This document shows, in pieces, positions 25,259 to 33,141 of a stretch of DNA of 51,816 nt. Numbering within the stretch: position 1 is the stretch's first letter; each line of letters starts with the position of its first letter. The position numbers and the translations under genes were made by a program. Under the pieces are notes generated by a model that saw only the letters and a program-made list of their open reading frames with translations, made no database searches and was not told the origin of the DNA. The stretch covers positions 1 to 51,816 of the forward strand of contig JAHHRO010000011.1 in the NCBI GenBank assembly GCA_020025755.1, read 5' to 3'. Source of the stretch: Butyricicoccus sp. (GTDB taxonomy: Bacteria > Bacillota > Clostridia > Oscillospirales > Butyricicoccaceae).

Positions 25259-25597
25259 ATGCAGGATTGTTTGTTCTGTAAAATTGCGATGGGGGAGATC
25301 CCGTCCAAAAAGGTTTATGAGGACGATCTGTGCTATGCGTTTTTCGATATCGATCCGCAGGCACCGACCCATTTTCTGGTGATCCCAAAGCAGCATATTG
25401 CATCCGTGTCTGCGGTTACGGCAGAAAATCAGTCTGTTGTGGGACATATTTTCGGTGTGATCGCAAAGCTGAGCAAGGAGCTGGGAATGGAAAGCTACCG
25501 CGTGGTATCCAATATCGGAGAACAGGCAGGACAGTCGGTATTCCATCTGCATTTTCATGTCCTTTCCGGACGCGATATGACTTGGCCGCCCGGCTGA
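25259..25597 (+). CDS. HIT family nucleotide-binding protein
   Basis: A 112-residue histidine-triad hydrolase of the HinT type, removing groups from nucleoside phosphoramidates such as aminoacyl-adenylates. The N-terminal DCLFCKIAMGEIPS and the triad FHLHFHVLSG (HxHxH) near the end are diagnostic. Start ATG 25259 is 9 bases after GGAGG (25245-25249). Its place right behind alaS is notable because HinT acts on aminoacyl-AMP, an intermediate that synthetases can release. A terminator follows. Confidence 0.92.
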   Translation: MQDCLFCKIAMGEIPSKKVYEDDLCYAFFDIDPQAPTHFLVIPKQHIASVSAVTAENQSVVGHIFGVIAKLSKELGMESYRVVSNIGEQAGQSVFHLHFHVLSGRDMTWPPG

Positions 25598-25611
25598 TAA
25601 CAGAATTTTAT

Positions 25612-25646
25612 AAGAAGTGGCGAAGCAGTTCGCCACTTCTTTTCCT
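25612..25646 (+). terminator. terminator of the alaS-HIT unit
   Basis: AAGAAGTGGCGAA (25612-25624), loop GCAG and TTCGCCACTTCTT (25629-25641) form a perfect 13-bp stem followed by TTCC. Confidence 0.88.
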
Positions 25647-25669
25647 ATGAAAAGGGGAGCGTGGGGGAG

Positions 25670-27928
25670 ATGCGACGCTTTTTATTTACTTTTACAGCCG
25701 CGTTTTCGATCGGTTTGCTGGTTTTGCTGTTTGTGCCGCAGACTGCGGAGTTCTTTGTACTGCATGCACCGACCTGCATTTGGTTTGCGGTGCTCGGTAT
25801 CCTGATCGTCCGGCATTTGCAAAAGCCGCTGCTTGGCTGCGTGATTGCCGGACTATGCGCAGGACTCCTATATACGGCTGGATATCAGCAGGTTTTGGTG
25901 TACCCCATTCGTCAGCTGTCTGGACAGACCATGCAGGTGACGGCAAAAGTGCGCGCATATCCCGATGTCTATGAAAACAGTCAGCGCGTAGAGGTGTCCA
26001 TTCCAAAGGATGTCCTCAAAGGGTTTTATCCCAAAGCGGAATTTTGTGCGATCGGCTATGTGCCGCTTGGCGAAACCCCTCTCAAGGTTGGGGATACGAT
26101 CGAAGCGTTGGTCTCCTTTTATGAACCGACAGAGCGGCAGGGATTCGACCGCCAACGCTACCAGATGGCGAACGGGAACTGGATCTCGTTTTCTGTTTTA
26201 AAGGATCGAAAAACCAAAGAACCGGCGCATTTTGTATGTACGCCTGCGGAAACCATTCCGTGGTATGGATTGCCGCAAAAATGGAACCGTGAGTTGGGTG
26301 CGCATATCTTACAGCAGCTTCCCGAACGGGAGGGCGGATTTTTATATTCCTTGCTGCTGGGGAATCGTACTTATTTAGACTTTATTGATGCACAGAACCT
26401 GCAAAAAGCAGGGCTCAGCCATATCATTGCGGTATCAGGTATGCATCTAATGTTTTTGATCGGTCTCATCCATCTTTTGTTCAGCCGTCGGATTGGTGTG
26501 ATCCTTTCCTTTGCGGCAATCGCTTTATTTCTTCCAATGGCTGGTGGTTCACCATCCATTCTGCGTGCTGGGATCATGGCAGCACTTTCGGGCGCAGCAT
26601 TTTTGCTGGGAAGGGAAACCGATGGTCAGACCTCACTGGGCGCGGCACTTCTCGTGCTGCTCTGCATCAATCCCTATTCCATGTTCCATTTGAGTTTGCA
26701 GCTTTCTTTTCTCTCCACCTTTGGCATTTTGCGCTATGCAGGCAGATTGGAGCATAAACTGTTTGGAGGGATCTATGCCAAGGTTTCGAATCGGTTGTTA
26801 CAAAAGCTGCTGCGTGTCATCGGTGCTTCGATTGGCTGCTCCCTCTGTGCAATGCTCTTTACCACACCTATACTCGTCTCGGCTTTTGGATATGTGACCC
26901 TGCTTTCCATTCCGGCAAATATCATTACCTTGGGAATCATCAGCCTGACATTCAGCTTGGGCGTGTTTTTCTGTCTGATCCCGTTCCTTGCGCCCTACTT
27001 GACACCGCTTTTGTGTCTGCTCATCGACTTTATCCTGAACAGTGCCAAACTGGTCGGTCGCTGGCATTGGGGCATCCTATATTGGGAGGAAGTAAGTGGA
27101 AAGATCGCCATTCTTATGGTGCTTTTGATTATTTTCCTGCTGCTTGCGCATTGGAAGCCTTGGATCACTGTTCCGATCTGCTGCTGTGTTCTGGCAGGGG
27201 CGGTTGTATCGGCGCATATCCAGCACCGCAATACAACGCGTGTTACCCTGCATGATGTAGGGGAGGGACAGATGATTTCGATTGCGAAGGGGTATGATAC
27301 CCTGTCCCTGATCGACTGCGGCAGTGCAGCAAATCAAGACGGTTTGAGACTGATTCAGGAGACGATGAACTGGTATGGATTTTCAGAAATCGACACCATG
27401 CTGTTGACCTCTGTAGATAAGGCACATGCACGCAATGCATCGGCTGTTTTGGGATCTGTGCCCGTGCAAAGGCTCATTATTCCGGACAAGTTAAAGGAAA
27501 ATGAGACATTGGAAAATGTTCGCAATGCAGCCCACAAACAAAATGTACCGATGTCAGTTTGGACAGAGACGGGGATTGCACCAGTTCAGATCGAAGGGAT
27601 TCTGTCTACGGAAATTGTAGGCGGTGTGGATCGCAAGCTGGGCGTTCACCTTCAGGATACCGGACTGGATCTATGGATCTTACACAGCATGACGCAGACC
27701 ATGCTTGCAAAGCTGCTGCGCGAAACACCGCTGACGGCATCCGAGGTGATCTTGGCGAACGAATTTGAAAAGCAGGCTCTGCTGGAGGAAACGCTGGATA
27801 TCCTGCATCCGCAGAAAATCATTTTATCTTCTGGTTACGCTTCAGTGCCTGAACTTTTGGGTGTACCGGTTCAGTCTACTGCGGAAGCTGGGGATCTGGT
27901 TTGGCGCATCCCACATACAAGGAGGTGA
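25670..27928 (+). CDS. comEC: ComEC/Rec2 family DNA uptake channel with degenerate metallo-beta-lactamase domain
   Basis: The membrane channel through which single-stranded DNA enters during transformation. About 752 residues: N-terminal helices and an OB-like DUF4131 region (about 60-190), the competence core from about 215 (LSHIIAVSGMHLMFLIGL is the signature), many helices to about 510, then the C-terminal MBL-like domain. In that domain LHDVGEGQMISI (about 527) is kept, but the metal motif HxHxDH after LLTS is TSVDKAHARNA, so nuclease activity looks lost. ATG 25670 is preferred, about 10 bases after AGGGGAG; GTG 25661 is too close to it. holA follows after 4 bases. Confidence 0.9.
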   Translation: MRRFLFTFTAAFSIGLLVLLFVPQTAEFFVLHAPTCIWFAVLGILIVRHLQKPLLGCVIAGLCAGLLYTAGYQQVLVYPIRQLSGQTMQVTAKVRAYPDVYENSQRVEVSIPKDVLKGFYPKAEFCAIGYVPLGETPLKVGDTIEALVSFYEPTERQGFDRQRYQMANGNWISFSVLKDRKTKEPAHFVCTPAETIPWYGLPQKWNRELGAHILQQLPEREGGFLYSLLLGNRTYLDFIDAQNLQKAGLSHIIAVSGMHLMFLIGLIHLLFSRRIGVILSFAAIALFLPMAGGSPSILRAGIMAALSGAAFLLGRETDGQTSLGAALLVLLCINPYSMFHLSLQLSFLSTFGILRYAGRLEHKLFGGIYAKVSNRLLQKLLRVIGASIGCSLCAMLFTTPILVSAFGYVTLLSIPANIITLGIISLTFSLGVFFCLIPFLAPYLTPLLCLLIDFILNSAKLVGRWHWGILYWEEVSGKIAILMVLLIIFLLLAHWKPWITVPICCCVLAGAVVSAHIQHRNTTRVTLHDVGEGQMISIAKGYDTLSLIDCGSAANQDGLRLIQETMNWYGFSEIDTMLLTSVDKAHARNASAVLGSVPVQRLIIPDKLKENETLENVRNAAHKQNVPMSVWTETGIAPVQIEGILSTEIVGGVDRKLGVHLQDTGLDLWILHSMTQTMLAKLLRETPLTASEVILANEFEKQALLEETLDILHPQKIILSSGYASVPELLGVPVQSTAEAGDLVWRIPHTRR

Positions 27929-27932
27929 TAGG

Positions 27933-28982
27933 ATGGCAAAGAAAAAGGAAGAAGAAAATGGCTTTGCACAGTTGAAAAAAGATTTAAAAACGGGAGAGCT
28001 GGGCAAGATGTATCTTTTTTCCGGACAGGAAAGCTATTTGCGGCAGCATTATTTAAATGAATGTAAAAAGGCGATTCTGGGAGACGGTGGATTTGCTGAG
28101 TTCAATCTGTTCGAGTTTGACGGAAAGAGCATGACACCCGATCAGCTGCGAGACGCTATCGAAAGCTATCCTGCCATGGCAGAACGAAAGATTGTGATCG
28201 TGCATGATTTTGACCCTTATAAAATGCCGGCGGCATTTTCCGAAATGCTGCCCGAGCTTCTAAGTGATCTGCCTGATTATATCTGCTTGATTTTCCACTA
28301 CGACACCTTGGAGTATAAGCCGGACAAACGTCTCAAGATCCATAAAATTTTGAGTCAATATGGGAGTGCAGTCCAATTTGAATTTTTGGATGAGCGACAG
28401 CTGGTCGATTGGATCCGCCGCCGCTGCCGTGCCTTGGATCGCAGCATTGACGATGACTGTGCGCGGTACATGATTTTCCTGTGTGGTTCGTCCATGACCA
28501 ACCTTGTGACGGAGATCGAAAAAGCGGCAGCGTTCAGCACAACGGGAGAAATCAAGCGATATCATATCGATACCGTGTGCACGCGTGTCATGGATGCGGT
28601 GATTTTTGATCTCAGTGATGCCATTACGGAGCGGCGGTTCGATCGCGCCGTTGCGCTGGTGGATGACCTGATCGCACAGAAAAATCCTGAGATCGTTATT
28701 TTCTCTACCATATCACGCCATATAGAACGCCTGTATGCTGCAAAGCTGAACGAAAAGGCGAGGGGAGGGGAGAAAGAACTGCTTTCCCTTTTGGGCACGG
28801 GATCTCCTTATTATGCCAAGCGGATTCGTGCGGCGGCACAGCGTTTGCCCGAAAATTGGCTGAGAGAAGCTGTTCTGTTGTGCGGCAAGACAGATATTGC
28901 ACTCAAGAGCAGCGCAGGAGACAAGAAAAAACAAATTGAGCTGATGCTTTTGGAAATGGCAGCCGGATTGGAGCAAAAATGA
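27933..28982 (+). CDS. holA: DNA polymerase III delta subunit
   Basis: The clamp-loader wrench subunit that opens the beta sliding clamp. 349 residues. The N-terminal domain carries GKMYLFSGQESYLRQHYL and AERKIVIVHDFD; the middle and C-terminal helical domains match HolA (EIEKAAAFS, ALVDDLIAQKNPEIVIFS). Start ATG 27933 follows GGAGGTGAT (27921-27929). Coupled to comEC, the common order in Firmicutes, and overlapping rnmV by 4 bases. Confidence 0.92.
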   Translation: MAKKKEEENGFAQLKKDLKTGELGKMYLFSGQESYLRQHYLNECKKAILGDGGFAEFNLFEFDGKSMTPDQLRDAIESYPAMAERKIVIVHDFDPYKMPAAFSEMLPELLSDLPDYICLIFHYDTLEYKPDKRLKIHKILSQYGSAVQFEFLDERQLVDWIRRRCRALDRSIDDDCARYMIFLCGSSMTNLVTEIEKAAAFSTTGEIKRYHIDTVCTRVMDAVIFDLSDAITERRFDRAVALVDDLIAQKNPEIVIFSTISRHIERLYAAKLNEKARGGEKELLSLLGTGSPYYAKRIRAAAQRLPENWLREAVLLCGKTDIALKSSAGDKKKQIELMLLEMAAGLEQK

Positions 28983-29587
28983 TTCGAATTCAGGAAGTGA
29001 TTGTTGTAGAGGGGCGGTATGATGTCAATACCGTCAAACAGGTTTTTGATACTATTGTACTGGAAACAGGTGGATTTCGGATATTTTCCGATAAAGAACG
29101 CCTGAGAATGTTTCGGAAAATGGCAGAATATCGAGGACTGCTGATTTTGACGGACAGCGATGGGGCAGGCATGATGATTCGGAACTATCTAAAGGGAGCA
29201 ATTCCAAGCCACTTGGTCAAGCATGCCTATATTCCGGATATCATGGGCAAGGAATCGCGCAAGCGCACCGCCTCCAAGGAAGGGAAACTGGGGGTAGAGG
29301 GGATGAAGCCCGAGGTTTTGCGGCAGGCACTCAGACGCGCAGGCGCAACCATTTTGGATGAGACAGAGGAGAATGCGACCGAAATGGGGAAGAAGATCAC
29401 CAAAGCTGACCTTTACGCGCTGGGTCTGTCCGGACGGACAGGCAGCGAAAAACTGCGCCGCCAGATTTTGCAGGAATTACAGTTGCCTCAGCATCTATCT
29501 GCCAATGCCCTGATAGATTTCCTGAATACCGTATCCAATTTAGAAGAACTTTCCGAACTTGTGGAAAAGATAGGGAAAAACGGTTGA
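28979..29587 (+). CDS. rnmV: ribonuclease M5
   Basis: Performs the last maturation step of 5S rRNA, together with ribosomal protein L18. 202 residues. The Toprim catalytic motifs are plain: VVEGRYDVN (Glu, residue about 11) and LILTDSDGAG (DxD, about 58). The later GKKITKADLYALGLSG is typical of the C-terminal domain. Its start overlaps the holA stop (ATGA). Bacillus keeps rnmV next to ksgA; here the neighbour downstream is an independent riboswitch unit. Confidence 0.92.
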   Translation: MIRIQEVIVVEGRYDVNTVKQVFDTIVLETGGFRIFSDKERLRMFRKMAEYRGLLILTDSDGAGMMIRNYLKGAIPSHLVKHAYIPDIMGKESRKRTASKEGKLGVEGMKPEVLRQALRRAGATILDETEENATEMGKKITKADLYALGLSGRTGSEKLRRQILQELQLPQHLSANALIDFLNTVSNLEELSELVEKIGKNG

Positions 29588-29594
29588 TAAATAG

Positions 29595-29622
29595 TTGACA
29601 AACCATGAAAAAGTAGTATAAT
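29595..29622 (+). promoter_or_regulatory. promoter for the FMN-riboswitch/ribU unit
   Basis: TTGACA (29595-29600), a 16-base spacer and TATAAT (29617-29622); both hexamers match consensus exactly. Confidence 0.88.
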
Positions 29623-29643
29623 AAAAATGTAAATTAAAGATCG

Positions 29644-29772
29644 TTCTGTTTCAGGGCGGAGTGAAAGTCTCCACCGGCAGTGGATCGGTTCGTATGAATC
29701 GACAAGTCTGCGAGCGCAAGCATGATGGGTGCAAATCCCAACCGACGGTATAGTCCGGATGAAAGAAACAGG
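29644..29772 (+). promoter_or_regulatory. FMN riboswitch (RFN element)
   Basis: The RFN core is easily recognised: TCAGGGCGGAGTGAAAGTCT near 29651, CCACCGGCAGTGGATCGG, AGTCTGCGAGCGCAAGC, then GATGGGTGCAAATCCCA and AACCGACGGTATAGTCCGGA before the closing GAAAGAAACA. It is followed by a terminator (29818-29848), so FMN should switch off the riboflavin transporter downstream by premature termination. Confidence 0.96.
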
Positions 29773-29817
29773 TGACATAGCAATGCTTTGAGATGCTTTA
29801 CTATGCCTACTTATTTT

Positions 29818-29848
29818 GCCCTAGGGATTTTCCTTAGGGCTTTTTTTA
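29818..29848 (+). terminator. regulated terminator of the FMN riboswitch
   Basis: GCCCTAGGGA (29818-29827), loop TTT and TCCTTAGGGC (29831-29840) are followed by seven T. Confidence 0.88.
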
Positions 29849-29882
29849 CTCTAACAGGACGGCAGAAAAGGAGCATTCTCTT

Positions 29883-30497
29883 ATGACAAAAACCATGAAA
29901 CTCACTTACATCGCTGTTTTTTCAGCAATCGCCACAGTACTCATGTACTTTGAATTTCCATTACCGCTTATGCCTCCGTTTCTCAAGATCGACCTCAGCG
30001 GTGCAGTGATCCTGATTGGTGCATTCATCTTTGGTATTGGACCTGCAATTACTATGGCAGCCATTAAGGATCTGATTCATGTAACGCAGACACAAACGGC
30101 TGGTTCAGGCGAATTACAGGATTTTCTGCTGACCTGTACCTTGATCGTGCTTGCAGTTTCAATTTATAAAGCACATCGTTCCAAGATGGGTGCGCTGATC
30201 GGCTGCGGGGTCGGAACCGTTGCAATGTCGATCATGGCAATGATTACCAATAAGTTGATTATTTTGCCATTCTATATCAAAGGTATGGGCATGAATCTGG
30301 AAGCAATTTTCGATATGTGTAAGATGGCAAATCCAGCGATTGATGGCATGTCTGGATATTTGTTCCTTGCAGTATTTCCATTTACCATGATCAAGGGTAT
30401 CCTAATTACAGCGATCACAATGCTGGTATATAAGCGTTTGCGCACATTTATTGAGGAAAAATACATGCATGCACAGGAAGTTGCATCATCTATGTAA
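29883..30497 (+). CDS. ribU: riboflavin ECF transporter substrate-binding protein
   Basis: The S component that captures riboflavin (or FMN) and works with the shared energizing module EcfA-A'-T, which is not in this window. 204 residues with six hydrophobic helices. FEFPLPLMPPFLKIDLSGA at the end of helix 1 is the RibU hallmark, and GAFIFGIGPAITMAAIKDL follows. It starts behind AAAAGGAG. The FMN riboswitch in its leader independently confirms the ligand. Monocistronic, with a terminator right behind it. No riboflavin synthesis genes are seen here. Confidence 0.95.
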   Translation: MTKTMKLTYIAVFSAIATVLMYFEFPLPLMPPFLKIDLSGAVILIGAFIFGIGPAITMAAIKDLIHVTQTQTAGSGELQDFLLTCTLIVLAVSIYKAHRSKMGALIGCGVGTVAMSIMAMITNKLIILPFYIKGMGMNLEAIFDMCKMANPAIDGMSGYLFLAVFPFTMIKGILITAITMLVYKRLRTFIEEKYMHAQEVASSM

Positions 30498-30511
30498 AAA
30501 CAGAATCTATT

Positions 30512-30540
30512 AAAAAGCACCTATACAGGTGCTTTTTTTG
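30512..30540 (+). terminator. terminator after ribU
   Basis: AAAAAGCACCT (30512-30522), loop ATAC and AGGTGCTTTTT (30527-30537) with two further T. Confidence 0.88.
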
Positions 30541-30567
30541 ACCCCCTCCCGAGAGACCCCTACTCCA

Positions 30568-30597
30568 AACTATACAAAATCTTTATTTTGTATAGTT
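30568..30597. other. 13-bp perfect hairpin upstream of the Rpn-type gene
   Basis: AACTATACAAAAT (30568-30580) and ATTTTGTATAGTT (30585-30597) form a perfect stem with loop CTTT. It could be a terminator remnant, an operator or the left border of the AT-rich insert that carries the nuclease gene. Confidence 0.5.
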
Positions 30598-30643
30598 GGC
30601 AATATATGCTTCCCCCTCACTTAAACCATGCACCAGAGAGATA

Positions 30644-30672
30644 TTGCAAGATCAAAAGAAATGCGGTATAAT
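30644..30672 (+). promoter_or_regulatory. promoter for the Rpn-type nuclease gene
   Basis: TTGCAA (30644-30649), a 17-base spacer and TATAAT (30667-30672), 28 bases before the start codon. Confidence 0.7.
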
Positions 30673-30700
30673 CATTGTAGAAAAGATTCAGGTGAATGAA

Positions 30701-31546
30701 ATGGATAAACACTTAAAAGCCCTCAAAGATGCAACTTTGGCAGATGACTATGTTTTTGGTCAGGTAATGGGGCAAGAAAAAATTGCAAAAAATTTCTTGG
30801 AGATCCTGCTAAATTGCAAGATCAAGCAGATTACACGAATTTCAAAACAAGCAGAATTCAAGGACTCCCTTGCTTCTCACAGTATTCGACTCGATGTCTA
30901 TTTGAATGACGAAAATGGTACACACTATAATGTTGAAATGCAAACCACAAACAAGGATAATCTTGAAAGACGTATTCGCTACTACCAAGGAATGATCGAT
31001 CGAGACACTCTTGAAAAAGGGATTCCCTACTCAGAAACGTTAGACAGCTATATTATTTTTATTTGTTCTTTTGACTACTACAACAGAGGTGCTCCAGTCT
31101 ATGAAAAAGAATGCAAAATAAAGGGCTATCCAGATCTGGAATATAAAGATGGTACACATGTATTCATTTTGAATTCTGAATACAAAAATAACAGTACAAA
31201 TTCACCAAGACCATTGTTGGAATTCTTGAGTTATATTCATGACGAAAAGAGCCCTTTTCAATCAGATTTTGTGAAAGATGTATCTATGGCTGTAAACAAT
31301 GTACGATCTGACCAAGCGAAAGGGGTTGAGTACATGACTCTTCAGCAAAAAATCTATGATGAACGACTGGAAGCCCATGAAGAAGGTCGCAAGGAAGGCA
31401 TCAAGGAAGGCATCAAAGAAGGAGAAAAACGATTAGAGCTTTTGCTGCAAAAAATGATGGAAGATCGATTGGATTCTGATATCCCAAGGGTCATCCAAGA
31501 TAAAAAGTTCAAACAAGAAATGTTCGAGAAGTATAACCTTCAATAA
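30701..31546 (+). CDS. Rpn family recombination-promoting nuclease / PD-(D/E)XK nuclease family putative transposase
   Basis: A 281-residue protein of the Rpn/YhgA-like family, whose studied members are DNA endonucleases that raise RecA-independent recombination. The PD-(D/E)XK core is visible as SIRLDVYLNDENGTHYNVEMQ (Asp near residue 68 and an ExQ variant about 13 later). A Lys/Glu-rich tail with repeated EGIKEG units follows, usual for the family. ATG 30701 follows CAGGTGA. The gene is distinctly AT-rich against its neighbours and has its own promoter and terminator, suggesting acquisition. The family usually occurs in many copies per genome. Confidence 0.85.
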   Translation: MDKHLKALKDATLADDYVFGQVMGQEKIAKNFLEILLNCKIKQITRISKQAEFKDSLASHSIRLDVYLNDENGTHYNVEMQTTNKDNLERRIRYYQGMIDRDTLEKGIPYSETLDSYIIFICSFDYYNRGAPVYEKECKIKGYPDLEYKDGTHVFILNSEYKNNSTNSPRPLLEFLSYIHDEKSPFQSDFVKDVSMAVNNVRSDQAKGVEYMTLQQKIYDERLEAHEEGRKEGIKEGIKEGEKRLELLLQKMMEDRLDSDIPRVIQDKKFKQEMFEKYNLQ

Positions 31547-31550
31547 GTTG

Positions 31551-31591
31551 AGAGAGTACCCCATCAATCAATGATGGGGTACTCTCTTTTG
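31551..31591 (+). terminator. terminator after the Rpn-type nuclease gene
   Basis: AGAGAGTACCCCATCA (31551-31566) pairs perfectly with TGATGGGGTACTCTCT (31572-31587), followed by TTTT. Confidence 0.9.
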
Positions 31592-31706
31592 CGTCAATAC
31601 CCTTAACCTTACAGTAAACGACTCCTGCAATACACAGAACGATAAGAACTGGTACTGCAATGGAAGCAACACGAATGAACCAATAGAAGTTTATAGTAAA
31701 ATAACA
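31590..31706 (-). pseudogene. possible remnant of a membrane protein gene downstream of folA
   Basis: On the minus strand one frame stays open from just after the folA stop to 31509 and encodes a convincing membrane helix (WFIRVASIAVPVLIVLCIAG) followed by VYCKVKGIDA. No start codon or ribosome site is visible and the frame runs through the terminator stem. It looks like the stub of a membrane protein cut by the neighbouring insertion. Chance cannot be excluded. Confidence 0.3.
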
Positions 31707-31708
31707 TA

Positions 31709-32221
31709 TTACTTCACTTTGTCAAATACAAGGAATTGGTATTTTAGTCCAGTCGGATCGGTAAACAGTTCGCTTGCATCGGTTTGCTTCCAGCTTTCAG
31801 ATGTTGTTTGCGTCGTGACACCGTCTACCTTAAAAAATGTGTCCACGTCCTCAAAAACGGTCAGGATACGCGTTAAGTAGATACGATCTAAAAGCGGCTC
31901 AAACTGCTGGTACACCGATGCACCGCCGATGATGAAAACTTCACCGTCATTCTGGCACGCCTGAACAACTGCATCCAGATCGTGAAAAATCTCTGCACCA
32001 TCAGCAGAAAAATCTGCATTGTGTGTCAAGATCAGATTGCGTCGATTTTTGAGCGGCTGTTTCCTCGGAAATGTATCCAGAGTTTTCCGTCCCAAAACAA
32101 CGGTATGACCGGATGTGATTTCCTTAAAGTGCTTGAGGTCTTCTGAAATAGGATGGATCAGCTGACCGTTCAGCCCGATCGCACCATTGAGATCTGTTGC
32201 TACGATTGCAGAAAGTTTCAT
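31709..32221 (-). CDS. folA: dihydrofolate reductase
   Basis: NADPH-dependent reduction of dihydrofolate to tetrahydrofolate, which recycles the product of ThyA. 170 residues. Typical features: KLSAIVATDLNGAIGLNGQL at the start (substrate/cofactor loop), EDLKHFKEITSGH with the folate-binding acidic residue region, VVLGRKTLDTFP and FIIGGASVYQQF. The start at 32221 is preceded by AAAGGAGC; a longer start inside the thyA end is unlikely. It lies 16 bases downstream of thyA, forming a two-gene thymidylate unit. Confidence 0.93.
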   Translation of the reverse strand: MKLSAIVATDLNGAIGLNGQLIHPISEDLKHFKEITSGHTVVLGRKTLDTFPRKQPLKNRRNLILTHNADFSADGAEIFHDLDAVVQACQNDGEVFIIGGASVYQQFEPLLDRIYLTRILTVFEDVDTFFKVDGVTTQTTSESWKQTDASELFTDPTGLKYQFLVFDKVK

Positions 32222-32237
32222 GTGATTTGCTCCTTTG

Positions 32238-33068
32238 TTATTCTGCGACTGGGATATTCTTGATCTGTGGGTTGGTCTCATATCCTTCTACATGCAGGTC
32301 ATTGACGGTAAATGCGTAAAAATCCTTAATATCCGGATTGAGCCAAACCTTTGGCGCGGGATACTGCGGCCGTGCGATCAATTCTCGAACCAGTGGCACA
32401 TGGCGGTCATAAATATGGCAGTCGCTGATGACGTGGATGAGTTCCCCTGCTTGCAGTCCGGAAACCTGCGCAAACATCATAAGCAGCAGCGCGTACTGAC
32501 ATACATTCCAGTTATTTGCAACCAAGGTATCCTGACTGCGCTGATTCAGGATCATGTTCAGCTTGTCCCCTGTTACATTGAGGGTGACACTCCAGCAGCA
32601 AGGCTCGAGATTCATCTCCTTCAGATCATCAAAATTATAGAGATGTGCCATCATCCGTCGGGAAGCCGGATTGTTCTTTAGCTGCCATAACAGGTTATCA
32701 ACCTGATCCATCTCCCCCTGTCCAAAGGTGTACTTCTGTGCAAGCTGGTATCCGTATGCCTTGCCGATCGAGCCCTCTGCATCTGCCCACTGATCCCAGA
32801 TATGGCTGCCAAGATCATGGATATTGTTCGACTTCTTCTGCCAGATCCAGAGGATCTCGTCAAATGCGCTTTTCAGTGCCGTTGGGCGCAGCGTGAGTGC
32901 CGGAAATTCTTCCTGTAGGTTGTAACGGTTGACAATACCAAATGTCTTGATGGTATGTGCCGGTGTTCCGTCGCTCCACTTGGGACGAACCTGCAAATGT
33001 TCATCAGAAAATCCATCATCAAGGATCTTCTGCATCATTGTGACAAACAGCTGGTCTGCTTTGCTCAT
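32238..33068 (-). CDS. thyA: thymidylate synthase (divergent ThyA)
   Basis: Methylates dUMP to dTMP with methylene-THF. 276 residues. It belongs to a divergent branch: the nucleophile motif is EPCCWSVTLNV where classical ThyA has PCHxxxQF, so the His and Gln after the Cys are changed. SIGKAYGYQLAQ replaces LGPVYGxQWR, and the dUMP pocket reads LNQRSQDTLVANNWN. CHIYDRHVPLVRELI keeps the late His/Tyr site. The catalytic Cys is present, and the folA partner supports activity. Start 33068 follows AAAGGAG. Similar variants are known in Firmicutes, but I cannot place this one more exactly. Confidence 0.9.
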   Translation of the reverse strand: MSKADQLFVTMMQKILDDGFSDEHLQVRPKWSDGTPAHTIKTFGIVNRYNLQEEFPALTLRPTALKSAFDEILWIWQKKSNNIHDLGSHIWDQWADAEGSIGKAYGYQLAQKYTFGQGEMDQVDNLLWQLKNNPASRRMMAHLYNFDDLKEMNLEPCCWSVTLNVTGDKLNMILNQRSQDTLVANNWNVCQYALLLMMFAQVSGLQAGELIHVISDCHIYDRHVPLVRELIARPQYPAPKVWLNPDIKDFYAFTVNDLHVEGYETNPQIKNIPVAE

Positions 33069-33110
33069 GGTATGATATCTCCTTTGCGATTTGTCTATCT
33101 CTGTCTGATG

Positions 33111-33140
33111 AGAAAGACCGCCGTCCTAGGCGGCTTTTCT
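33111..33140 (-). terminator. terminator after rluD
   Basis: AGAAAGACCGCC (33111-33122), loop GTCCTA and GGCGGCTTTTCT (33129-33140) form a 12-bp stem with one mismatch. On the minus strand it ends in TCTTTCTC. It separates the rluD-lspA pair from thyA. Confidence 0.7.
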
Positions 33141-33141
33141 G

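Noticed and set aside
22602..25403. Open frame of over 900 codons on the minus strand across alaS
   Set aside because: It is antisense to a perfect alaS and has low-complexity, non-protein-like composition; it arises from codon bias of the real gene.
31376..31430. Short DNA repeat in the Rpn-type gene
   Set aside because: It encodes the EGIKEG tail typical of this protein family, not a separate element.
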